From contig WQVR01000044.1 of assembly GCA_009785775.1 (NCBI GenBank), positions 1-6,996 on the forward strand: a DNA stretch of 6,996 nucleotides, read 5' to 3'. Below the pieces are notes generated by a model. It ran no database searches. It had not been told where the DNA came from and saw nothing but the letters and a program-made list of their open reading frames with translations. This DNA is from Candidatus Proendomicrobium guianensium. GTDB lineage: Bacteria > Elusimicrobiota > Endomicrobiia > Endomicrobiales > Endomicrobiaceae. The first letter of the stretch is position 1. Every line of letters starts with the position of its first letter. This document shows, piece after piece, positions 1 to 6,351 of the stretch. The translations under genes and the position numbers were made by a program.

Positions 1-696
1 CAAAATCTTTTTAAAAAATACCCTGATGTTTCAATTATAGGCGGGCCTAATCTTACACCGCTGGAAAGTTCAAACGAGTTTGAAAGACTTCAGGGTATCG
101 CGCTTGAATCAGAATTTGTTTCAGGAGAAATGACTTATCGTTATAAAAGCGCGGGGGACAATTCAGTTACTTCTGATTCCAGGCTTATTTTGTGTAATAT
201 GGCTTTCCGCAGAGAAGTTTTTACAAGTAGCGGACTGACTTTTGAAACAAAGCTTTTTTACGCCGAAGAAAACCTGCTTATAACGCAAGCCATAAACTTG
301 GGGCTTACAGCCCTGTACTGCCCGGATTTAATTGTTTACCACAGCCGCAGGCAAGATTTTTTGGGTCTTATACAACAGTTTTTTAATTCAGGATATGGCA
401 GGGGGCTACTTCCAGCTTTTTCAAAAGGCACTCTGCAATGGTACCATTTAGCGCCGGCAGCGCTTGTTGTTTATATTTGTATAAGTTTTTATATTGTAAA
501 CTTGTTTTTATTTTTACCTCCCATATTATATTACACACTTAATTCTTACCCTATTTCCAAAAAAAACGGCGGTAGGATTTCAGGAACTTTCAAAATTGCT
601 TTTATAGCTTTTACAATACATTTTGCTTACGGTACCGGCATAATTTTTGCAACGATAAAAAGGTTAATATGGAAAATTCAAAAAAAATTCTCTTAA
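1..696 (+). CDS. Family 2 glycosyltransferase with C-terminal membrane segments (5' partial)
   Basis: The reading frame is open from the first base of the window, so the start lies upstream; 231 residues are visible. The fragment opens with the GGPNLTP motif typical of the middle of GT-A fold family 2 transferases. It continues with a CNMAFRREVF acceptor-side segment and an acidic AEEN motif (the ED motif; the Glu pair is encoded at 265-270). A VYHSRR stretch and a YGRG motif follow, where processive and exopolysaccharide-type enzymes carry their late Arg motif. Two hydrophobic stretches (about 455-525 and 590-655) and a basic tail indicate anchoring in the inner membrane with the catalytic domain in the cytoplasm. 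The likely role is transfer of a sugar from a nucleotide or lipid-linked donor during surface polysaccharide or glycolipid assembly; the substrate cannot be read from sequence. The 3' end overlaps the next gene by 28 bases. The family call is secure; the pathway is inferred. Confidence 0.88.
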   Translation, partial: QNLFKKYPDVSIIGGPNLTPLESSNEFERLQGIALESEFVSGEMTYRYKSAGDNSVTSDSRLILCNMAFRREVFTSSGLTFETKLFYAEENLLITQAINLGLTALYCPDLIVYHSRRQDFLGLIQQFFNSGYGRGLLPAFSKGTLQWYHLAPAALVVYICISFYIVNLFLFLPPILYYTLNSYPISKKNGGRISGTFKIAFIAFTIHFAYGTGIIFATIKRLIWKIQKKFS

Positions 697-1736
697 ATTT
701 TTACGGCGTAACGGTTGAAGTTTCGGGAGATTCAAAAACCGTAGAGCGCATTGAATCAGACTTTGCATTTTTTTGTCCCGCAGGCAACAACCTATCTTAT
801 AAAAACGCGAAACAAGCAAATGTAAAACTTGAAATACACAGCATATTACCTGATTATTCAAAACTTCCGCGCGCAAAAGCAAAAGTTTATAAAGAAAACT
901 GCATAAGCTACGATTATAAAAGCACCCGCTACACAGACTATAAAGGCAAAGCTTTATCCATATACAGCTTTAAAAGCGGAAACGGTAAAATATTTTCTAA
1001 AGACACAGACCTGCTTTACGAAATAAGCTATTTGTTTATACATTCGCGCGCGGGCGAACTTTTAGATTTAAAAGGCATTCACCGCTTACACGCCGCGGCA
1101 TTCTCCTACAGAAATAATATTTTTGTTTTAATGCTTCCCTCAGGCGGCGGAAAAACAACTTTTTTAATAGAAGCCATGAAAAACCCCGAAGTAAAAATGC
1201 TTTCAGACGATACCCCCCTTATAAACTCCAAGGGTGAAGTTTTACCTTTTCCCGTGCGCCTTGGCATATGCGAAACAGACAGCACCCAAGGCATAGACAA
1301 TAAATACATTACAATGTTTAAACGCTCAACCCATAATGCTAAGCGCCTTGTATCATATGAATATTTTAAAAACAAAGTAGAACTTGCCGCCTGCGATAAG
1401 GCACGCCGCACAATACCTGTAAACCTTATATGCGCCGACCGCTTCTGGACAAATAAAGGTGCTTTAAAAAAAATTTCTAAAATTTCAGCTTCACCCGTAT
1501 TGTTAAAAAACCTTATATCCGGCTACGGCATACCACAGGTAGTTGAATTTTTTATTAAACTTACCTTTAAAGATTTTTTTGTGAAGTTTTATATAGGGGC
1601 GTGCAGATTTTTTACCTCATGTCGGTTCTTGCTTAAATGCAAAAATGCCTATTACTTTAAACTTGGCAATAATGCCGCAGATAATGTTGCATACTTTTTC
1701 GATTATTTTTCAAAAAAAACCACAAAAAATCATTGA
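669..1736 (+). CDS. HprK-like P-loop serine kinase (HPr kinase-related, orphan)
   Basis: This 355-residue protein has the core motifs of the HprK family. His141 in LHAAAF precedes a Walker A loop, PSGGGKTT (residues 157-164). The motif SDD (179-181) in LSDDTPLI matches the Walker B/DD motif of HPr kinase. The N-terminal about 130 residues are not the DRTGG-type domain of classical HprK. No HPr or other PTS gene is visible nearby, so this is probably one of the HprK-like kinases often found in polysaccharide or peptide-modification loci rather than the carbon-catabolite regulator. The target is unknown; it could phosphorylate a Ser/Thr in a protein or a small molecule. The ATG at 669 lies inside the end of the glycosyltransferase gene and has a good ribosome site (AAAAAGG at 657-663, 5-base spacing). 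The 3' end overlaps the next gene's TTG start as TTGA. The C-terminal part (about 255-350) is Lys/Phe-rich and unassigned. Confidence 0.8.
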   Translation: MENSKKILLNFYGVTVEVSGDSKTVERIESDFAFFCPAGNNLSYKNAKQANVKLEIHSILPDYSKLPRAKAKVYKENCISYDYKSTRYTDYKGKALSIYSFKSGNGKIFSKDTDLLYEISYLFIHSRAGELLDLKGIHRLHAAAFSYRNNIFVLMLPSGGGKTTFLIEAMKNPEVKMLSDDTPLINSKGEVLPFPVRLGICETDSTQGIDNKYITMFKRSTHNAKRLVSYEYFKNKVELAACDKARRTIPVNLICADRFWTNKGALKKISKISASPVLLKNLISGYGIPQVVEFFIKLTFKDFFVKFYIGACRFFTSCRFLLKCKNAYYFKLGNNAADNVAYFFDYFSKKTTKNH

Positions 1737-2332
1737 AAAAAAGGCTGATTTTTAATATGATTTACAAATCACAAAGGTTTATGTTGGCTTTGTTCTTTTT
1801 GTTGTGTTTTGCCCAATACGGCTTTTGTCAAAGTTTAAGGGTAACCGGTATTTCAAAAGATAATAATATATTTGACATTACCTTTAACAATGCCCTTTTA
1901 GTACGCGGCGCAAGACTTTTTACAATGCACGGGCAAACTAATGTTCTTTTCCACGAGCGCCAGGATTTGGCAAGAAATCGCAGACAGTTTTTTATCACTA
2001 ACAGAAATTTTAGAAATTACCTTGTAAGCGCTTTAGAAAACGATACTACCGAAGCAGAAGTTTCAGCAGAAAGCGTAAGTTTTAGAATAATCAAGTTTAA
2101 CAGGGTAAACTTTCAACATACAAGGGCTTTAGCAAGCGTAGTTTTTAACAATTCGCTTGAGGTAGAGTGCAGAGTTATGGAGTCTTCCAGAGGGCTTTGG
2201 ATAAGCTGGCCTGCAAGCCCCCAAGACGGAACTTGGGAAAGAAGTTTTGCTATTACAGATGAAAACCTTAGGGCGAAAGTTGAAGCCGCCCTGCTTATAA
2301 AATATAAAAATGAAAGAAATATCCTCAATTAA
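1733..2332 (+). CDS. Exported protein with two tandem SpoVG-like domains
   Basis: This 199-residue protein begins with a signal peptide: Lys/Arg-rich start, then a hydrophobic core around residues 17-30, ending near FCQS at 31-34. The C-terminal domain (about 117-191) resembles SpoVG: FNRV, a VVFNN strand, then RGLWISWPASPQDG (153-166), FAIT, and a final helix with AALLIKY. The preceding segment (about 35-101) aligns with it at low identity: LRVTGI, ITFNNALLV, FFITNRNFR, LVSAL. I read this as an internal duplication. SpoVG proteins are usually cytoplasmic, about 85-100 residues, and bind DNA or RNA, so an exported double-domain version is odd and its role is unknown. Start choice is uncertain: TTG at 1733 overlaps the previous stop (TTGA) but has no clear ribosome site. 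ATG at 1757 has AAAAAAAAGG 12 bases upstream and still gives a complete signal peptide. Residue numbers use the TTG start. The gene overlaps the following cyclase by 23 bases. Confidence 0.7.
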   Translation: MKKRLIFNMIYKSQRFMLALFFLLCFAQYGFCQSLRVTGISKDNNIFDITFNNALLVRGARLFTMHGQTNVLFHERQDLARNRRQFFITNRNFRNYLVSALENDTTEAEVSAESVSFRIIKFNRVNFQHTRALASVVFNNSLEVECRVMESSRGLWISWPASPQDGTWERSFAITDENLRAKVEAALLIKYKNERNILN

Positions 2333-3698
2333 CAAGTCAAATTTATATGAAGTTTTTGCCGCCATAGGGCTTCCTGTGCTTAGCGGCATAATTTTTATTA
2401 TATGGGCAGTTTATTTTGTACAGTTTCCAAACTTTGTTTTACCTTTAATATTTTTTCTTATTTTAGCATTGTATTTAGTTTCAGGGCCGGTTTATGCGGG
2501 CGTGTTGCTTACTTTTACCGCTCTTACCGGACTTTTTAGCATTTTTATAATAGGGCTTTCAGGCGTTGAACGCTTTATACTGATTTTTCAAATACTATGG
2601 CTTATAGCAATGTTTTTTTTAATAGATAACCACCGCAAAAATTATATTTCCCTACATAACGGCTCAGACGAAGAATACGAAGTTTTAGACAGGGCTATCG
2701 CCTTAAAAGAATCTGAAATTATTTCCAACAAAAAAAAGTGTTCGGCTATAGGCCAGAAAATTAAAAATTTTCAAACACTGGGCAAAATGATACAGTCTTT
2801 CGAAGCCTCCTTAAACGAAAAAGATATTGCAGACCTTGCGGGAGAACTTGCCGCCAAGTTTATAGGCAAAGGCAACTGGCAGCTAAAAAAAAGCATTCAG
2901 GCAGACGCATTCGCGCGTTACGTTAAGGTTACGGGACTGCCGCTTTTAGTAAACGACTTATCGCTTGATAAACGCTTTATAAATTCTTATGGTAAGTTTT
3001 TGTCCGTACTTGCCATACCCATAGAACTTAACGGTTCATTTTGGGGTATTTTGCGCGGCACTGCGCCAGAAGCAAATGCTTTTGACGACTCAGACTTAAG
3101 GCTTCTTTCAATTTTATCAGGCACTATAACCACTGTTTTGTATAATGCGCTTTTGTATCAAAAAACGCAAGATCTTGCCGTTACAGACGGGCTTACCGGA
3201 CTTTTTACGCAAACTTTTTTTAAAGAACGCCTTGTTGAAGAAATTAAGCGCGCCAAAGATAATTCCCTGCCGCTTACCGTGTGTTTACTAGACATAGATT
3301 TCTTTAAAAAAATTAATGACACATACGGTCATGCCGCGGGCGACATTATACTTACAAACATTGCCTCCCTGCTGCGCAGGCGCTTTCGCGAAACAGATAT
3401 TTTATCACGCTACGGGGGCGAAGAATTCGGCGTTATTATGTTAAACACAGATACCTCCGCCGCAAAAAAAATACTTGAAACCGTACGCCTGACAATAGAG
3501 CAAGAACGCTTTTTCGTACCTATTGAAAGTTTTAAACCCGTACAGCTTAAAGTAACCATAAGCATAGGGTTTGTGGAACTTAGCAGATTAAAACATACAA
3601 CATCCGAAGAGTTTTTAAAAAGTGCCGATTCAGCCCTTTATAGCGCTAAAAAATTGGGGAGAAACAGGGTCTGCACGCCCAACAAAATAAGCTTATGA
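2310..3698 (+). CDS. Membrane-bound GAF-GGDEF diguanylate cyclase (first of two)
   Basis: The 462-residue protein has four hydrophobic segments (about 15-37, 41-58, 61-82, 88-105) and a charged linker (about 118-160). A GAF-like sensory region follows (about 160-285), then a GGDEF domain (about 290-458). Catalytic features are intact: DGLTGLF (293-299), metal-binding Asp in LLDIDFF (D328), NDTYGH (336-341) and the active-site signature GGEEF (369-373). RETD (360-363) sits five residues before GGEEF, the position of the inhibitory I-site, so product feedback is expected. The enzyme should make c-di-GMP from two GTP at the inner membrane; the signal sensed is unknown. The ATG lies inside the end of the preceding gene (23-base overlap), with only an A-rich stretch and no clear Shine-Dalgarno. 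That suggests translation by reinitiation after the upstream gene. The end overlaps the next cyclase as ATGA. No EAL or HD-GYP phosphodiesterase domain is present. Confidence 0.93.
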   Translation: MKEISSINKSNLYEVFAAIGLPVLSGIIFIIWAVYFVQFPNFVLPLIFFLILALYLVSGPVYAGVLLTFTALTGLFSIFIIGLSGVERFILIFQILWLIAMFFLIDNHRKNYISLHNGSDEEYEVLDRAIALKESEIISNKKKCSAIGQKIKNFQTLGKMIQSFEASLNEKDIADLAGELAAKFIGKGNWQLKKSIQADAFARYVKVTGLPLLVNDLSLDKRFINSYGKFLSVLAIPIELNGSFWGILRGTAPEANAFDDSDLRLLSILSGTITTVLYNALLYQKTQDLAVTDGLTGLFTQTFFKERLVEEIKRAKDNSLPLTVCLLDIDFFKKINDTYGHAAGDIILTNIASLLRRRFRETDILSRYGGEEFGVIMLNTDTSAAKKILETVRLTIEQERFFVPIESFKPVQLKVTISIGFVELSRLKHTTSEEFLKSADSALYSAKKLGRNRVCTPNKISL

Positions 3699-5047
3699 AC
3701 AAACTTTTAAGTAATGTTTATTTACAGTTTGCGCTTGCATTAGCCAATTTTTTTATTTTGTACAGCTTGCTAACGCTTGACATTGCGCGGCTTTTACTGG
3801 CGTTTGCGTTGTTTGCTTTTGGTATGCACTTTGCTTTAAAAGCCAAGCGGCTTTTTGCGGCGTGTATGGCTATTGCCGCAATAAGCATAGTTGTAACTTT
3901 TTATCCCTACAATCTGGTTTTTTGCGCGATATTTTTACTTTTACTTTTTTTGGTTTTTCCAATACCTTACTACTACGCGCATAAATGGCAAAAGGAAGAA
4001 AGCGCCTTTAGCGCGCGCAACAGAAAACTTAAAGACATTTACGACGGGCTTATTAGCGAGCACAACATTTACGACAAAGAAAAAAAACGCCTTGAAGACA
4101 GTATAGAACGTATTATGCAACTGTATCTTGTAGCGCGCGACTTTTTAACAAGCACCCAAATTGAAGATTCTTTTAACACGCTTATGACGCTTTTGTCTAA
4201 GCGCCACGGCGTAAAATCTATAAGTATTTTCAGCCGCAATGCGTCACAGTGGCAACCCGTTGCCTTTAGCGACATTTTAAAAAAAGACGCATGGGCTTCA
4301 TACCTTAGCGGCGCTAAAACTCTAGAGCATGAAATTTCAGCCGTAATTGCTGAGCGTCCGGTATGGATAGATGAAACGTCAAGCATTGTATACTGGCCTC
4401 TGCGAAATGAAAATATGCTTCTTGCTTGCGTAATACTTGAAGTAGATGAAGCCGACGGGCTAGACTACGTTGAAGAGGGCTCGCTTTTTGCCCCGCACGT
4501 TGCCCTTGGCGTTAAACGCATAAACCTTTTTACCGAAGTGCGCAAGCGTAGCCGTAACGACGGGCTTACCGGACTTTACCTGCGGCGCTATTTTATGGAG
4601 CGTTTCCAATCTGAAATTCAAAGAGAAAAAAGATATTCAGGCGGTTTTTGCATTTTCATGATGGATATTGATTTTTTTAAAAAAATCAATGACACTTACG
4701 GACATCTCACGGGAGATAAAGTTTTGTGCGCGGTTGCTAAAACAATTTTTAACTGCGTACGCCCCGGAGACCTTGTAGGCCGTTATGGCGGTGAAGAGTT
4801 TATAGCCTTGCTTCCCATGATTGACCCGGAGCAAGCCTACGAGATTGCTCAAACCATAAGAAGTCTTGTAAGACAAAAAGGCTTTGAACAAAACGACAAT
4901 AAATTTTCAATAAGTATAAGTATCGGCATAAGCCGCTACCCCGAAGACGGCACCACAGTAGAAGAATTAACCTCTGCCGCCGACAAAGCCCTTTACCATG
5001 CAAAACAAAACGGAAGAAACATGGTAGTATCCTACAAAGATATATAG
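3695..5047 (+). CDS. Membrane-bound GAF-like GGDEF diguanylate cyclase (second of two)
   Basis: The 450-residue protein has the same layout as its upstream neighbour. Four hydrophobic segments (about 8-27, 31-49, 53-70, 73-95) are followed by a charged, probably coiled-coil linker (about 97-142). A GAF-like sensor region (about 145-280) and a GGDEF domain (about 285-445) complete it. Active-site elements are complete: DGLTGLY (289-295), D324 in MMDIDFF, NDTYGH (332-337) and GGEEF (365-369). An RPGD I-site (356-359) sits five residues before the signature, so an active, feedback-inhibited c-di-GMP synthase is expected. The sensor and membrane parts differ clearly from the first cyclase, while the DIDFFKKINDTYGH stretch is identical. 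That fits an old tandem duplication with diverged inputs. The ATG overlaps the previous stop as ATGA with no visible Shine-Dalgarno, indicating coupled translation. It is the last gene of the operon, followed by a strong terminator hairpin. Confidence 0.93.
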   Translation: MNKLLSNVYLQFALALANFFILYSLLTLDIARLLLAFALFAFGMHFALKAKRLFAACMAIAAISIVVTFYPYNLVFCAIFLLLLFLVFPIPYYYAHKWQKEESAFSARNRKLKDIYDGLISEHNIYDKEKKRLEDSIERIMQLYLVARDFLTSTQIEDSFNTLMTLLSKRHGVKSISIFSRNASQWQPVAFSDILKKDAWASYLSGAKTLEHEISAVIAERPVWIDETSSIVYWPLRNENMLLACVILEVDEADGLDYVEEGSLFAPHVALGVKRINLFTEVRKRSRNDGLTGLYLRRYFMERFQSEIQREKRYSGGFCIFMMDIDFFKKINDTYGHLTGDKVLCAVAKTIFNCVRPGDLVGRYGGEEFIALLPMIDPEQAYEIAQTIRSLVRQKGFEQNDNKFSISISIGISRYPEDGTTVEELTSAADKALYHAKQNGRNMVVSYKDI

Positions 5048-5058
5048 TAACTAGTATT

Positions 5059-5104
5059 TAAAAAAGCCGTCGGCAAATTTAGAAATTTGCCGACGGCTTT
5101 TTTA
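5059..5104. terminator. Bidirectional intrinsic terminator between convergent genes
   Basis: Positions 5066-5080 (GCCGTCGGCAAATTT) pair perfectly with 5083-5097 around a two-base AG loop; in practice the top pair opens to give a tetraloop. The stem continues as A-T pairs from 5060-5065 with 5098-5103. It has a GC-rich base and T runs on the 3' side of both strands. It lies 12 bases after the stop of the second cyclase gene and 17 bases past the pta stop on the other strand, so it can end both transcripts. Confidence 0.93.
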
Positions 5105-5121
5105 TTGTTATGTATAGTATT

Positions 5122-6123
5122 TTATACAAGCATAAGAAGCGCGGTATTGTAGATATCTTCCGCGTCTGCGCCGCGACTTAAATCACTTACGGGAAGGGCA
5201 AGCCCTTGTATAATCGGGCCTACCGCGTTAAAACCGCCCAAGCGTTCGGCAATTTTATAACCTATATTGCCCGAGTTTAAATCAGGAAAAATCAACACAT
5301 TGGCATGCCCGCAAACTTTAGAGTCGGGAGCTTTGCGGCGCGCTACAACGGGCATTATTGCCGCGTCAAATTGCACCTCGCCTTCTATATTTACAATTTT
5401 ATCGTCTTGAAAGTGTTCTTTTATCATGGCGGTTGCGTCTATCACTTTTGAAAGGCTTGAATGTTGGGAACTTCCAAGCGTTGAAAAAGACAAAAACGCC
5501 GCGTTTACGATACGCGCCGGAAAAAGTTTTTTAAAATTTTTTATAGTTTGTACGGCTATATCGGCGAGCCCCAAAGCCATAGGCACGGGATTTACAGCAC
5601 AGTCTGCAAAAAGTACAGGCTCTGTAATAGCCGTATGGTTTGGCGGAGGTATCATTAAAAAATATGAAGATATAAGTTTGCTGCCCGGCGCTATGCCTAC
5701 AACAGATAGCGCGGCGCGCAAAACATCCGCGCTGTCATAAACAGCGCCGCAAAGAAAAGCGTCGGCAAAACCGTTTTTTAAGTACATCAGCGCATAGTAC
5801 AAAGGAGTTTGAAGGTGGCTTAGCGCTTCTTCTTTCGTTTCGCCTTTAAGCACGCGGTGGGCTATAAAGGCTTCTATTTTTTCATGGTTTAAGGCTTGAA
5901 GTTCTATTCCTATAACTTCAACTTTGGACAAATCAATACCCACAGACTCGGCAATACTTTCAGTTTTAAGCGCATTTTCAGACACAATGCACACTTTGCA
6001 AGCTTCATCACGCGCCAGACGGCTTGCGGCCTCAAGCACGCGCAAATCAAAACTTTCGCAAAAAACTATTTTTTTTGATTTTATAGCTTTATCATCAATG
6101 TTAATATATTTTTTCAAATCCAT
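5122..6123 (-). CDS. pta: Phosphate acetyltransferase
   Basis: This 333-residue protein is a full-length single-domain Pta, which interconverts acetyl-CoA plus phosphate with acetyl phosphate plus CoA in the cytoplasm. It is the first step of acetate formation and ATP gain in fermenters. Family signatures run the length of the protein: KKIVFCES near residue 17, CGAVYDSADVLRAAL (125-139), FLSFSTLGSS (210-219), EGEVQFDAAI (247-256), ANVLIFPDLNSGNIGYK (274-290) and GPIIQGLALPVSDLSRGA (302-319). Ser316, Arg317 and Asp323 fall at the spacing of the catalytic Ser309/Arg310/Asp316 of the Methanosarcina enzyme. The acetate kinase partner (ackA) is not next to it; the 3' neighbour is a convergent operon behind a terminator. 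A phosphate butyryltransferase is a less likely alternative. The ATG at 6123 gives the expected N-terminus and has no Shine-Dalgarno; the promoter lies directly against it. Confidence 0.93.
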   Translation of the reverse strand: MDLKKYINIDDKAIKSKKIVFCESFDLRVLEAASRLARDEACKVCIVSENALKTESIAESVGIDLSKVEVIGIELQALNHEKIEAFIAHRVLKGETKEEALSHLQTPLYYALMYLKNGFADAFLCGAVYDSADVLRAALSVVGIAPGSKLISSYFLMIPPPNHTAITEPVLFADCAVNPVPMALGLADIAVQTIKNFKKLFPARIVNAAFLSFSTLGSSQHSSLSKVIDATAMIKEHFQDDKIVNIEGEVQFDAAIMPVVARRKAPDSKVCGHANVLIFPDLNSGNIGYKIAERLGGFNAVGPIIQGLALPVSDLSRGADAEDIYNTALLMLV

Positions 6124-6129
6124 ATTTTT

Positions 6130-6158
6130 ATTATATACGAAAATTATTTTACGGTCAA
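6130..6158 (-). promoter_or_regulatory. Sigma-70-type promoter of pta (predicted leaderless start)
   Basis: On the minus strand TTGACC (6158-6153, five of six matches to the -35 consensus) is followed after exactly 17 bases by a perfect TATAAT (6135-6130). Counting 6-7 bases past the -10 box puts the transcription start at about 6123-6124, at the pta ATG itself. No purine-rich ribosome site lies between. The motif spacing is seen directly; the start position is inferred. Confidence 0.75.
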
Positions 6159-6246
6159 TAAGGCATAAAACAATAACAGCGCCTTTTTGGGTTATTGTTA
6201 AGAATAATTAAAAAACCAATAACCTAAAGCTTTAAAATGCCTTATT
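6157..6246. repeat. Nested inverted repeats upstream of pta
   Basis: Ten-base outer arms AATAAGGCAT (6157-6166) and ATGCCTTATT (6237-6246) bracket 70 bases. Inside are three copies of a heptamer: CAATAAC at 6171-6177 and 6217-6223, and its complement GTTATTG at 6191-6197. The middle copy can pair with the left one (9 pairs, 6169-6177 with 6191-6199) or with the right one (8 pairs, 6190-6197 with 6217-6224), but not both. A 10-base palindrome TAAAGCTTTA lies at 6225-6234. The outer left arm touches the pta -35 box. It could be operator sites, a 3' RNA structure of the upstream gene, or a small decayed mobile repeat. No long U run follows, so it is not a classic terminator. Confidence 0.55.
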
Positions 6247-6351
6247 TACAGGATTTTATTGATAGTTTCAATTTCATTACGGATGTTTAGGAGATTGCTT
6301 ACTTTTTTGCTTCATCTTTTTGGGCATTGGGTAAAGCCGGCTGAAGTAAAA
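6247..6351. other. Intergenic stretch with no identified feature
   Basis: These 105 AT-rich bases lie between the nested repeats and the stop of the minus-strand beta-barrel gene. I see no gene, no strong hairpin followed by a U run, and no convincing promoter. The only symmetry is the short palindrome AGCCGGCT at 6335-6342. Confidence 0.5.

Noticed and set aside
1106..1411. Open reading frame of about 100 codons on the minus strand inside the HprK-like gene.
   Set aside because: It lies opposite a well-supported gene, has no ribosome site or recognisable family, and its residues reflect the antisense of the Walker A region.
2523..3207. An identical 16-base stretch, CTTACCGGACTTTTTA, occurs at 2523-2538 and 3192-3207, with a shorter match (CTTACCGGACTTTA) at 4565-4578.
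   Set aside because: Each copy encodes LTGLF or LTGLY in frame. The latter two are the conserved DGLTGL motif of GGDEF domains; the first is a membrane helix with the same residues and codon preference. Chance plus codon use explains it.
5896..6211. Plus-strand open frames running across the start of pta and into the intergenic region.
   Set aside because: They are antisense to conserved pta sequence, have low-complexity Ser/Arg-rich translations, and end in the repeat region.
6190..6224. GGTTATTG/CAATAACC hairpin considered as the terminator of the beta-barrel gene.
   Set aside because: The stem is AT-rich with a 19-base loop and is not followed by a U run on the minus strand, so it does not meet the usual criteria; reported only as part of the nested repeats.
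6277..6327. Minus-strand 16-codon basic peptide starting at ATG 6327 (MPKKMKQKSKQSPKHP).
   Set aside because: Too short to support, with no Shine-Dalgarno and no conservation evidence available.
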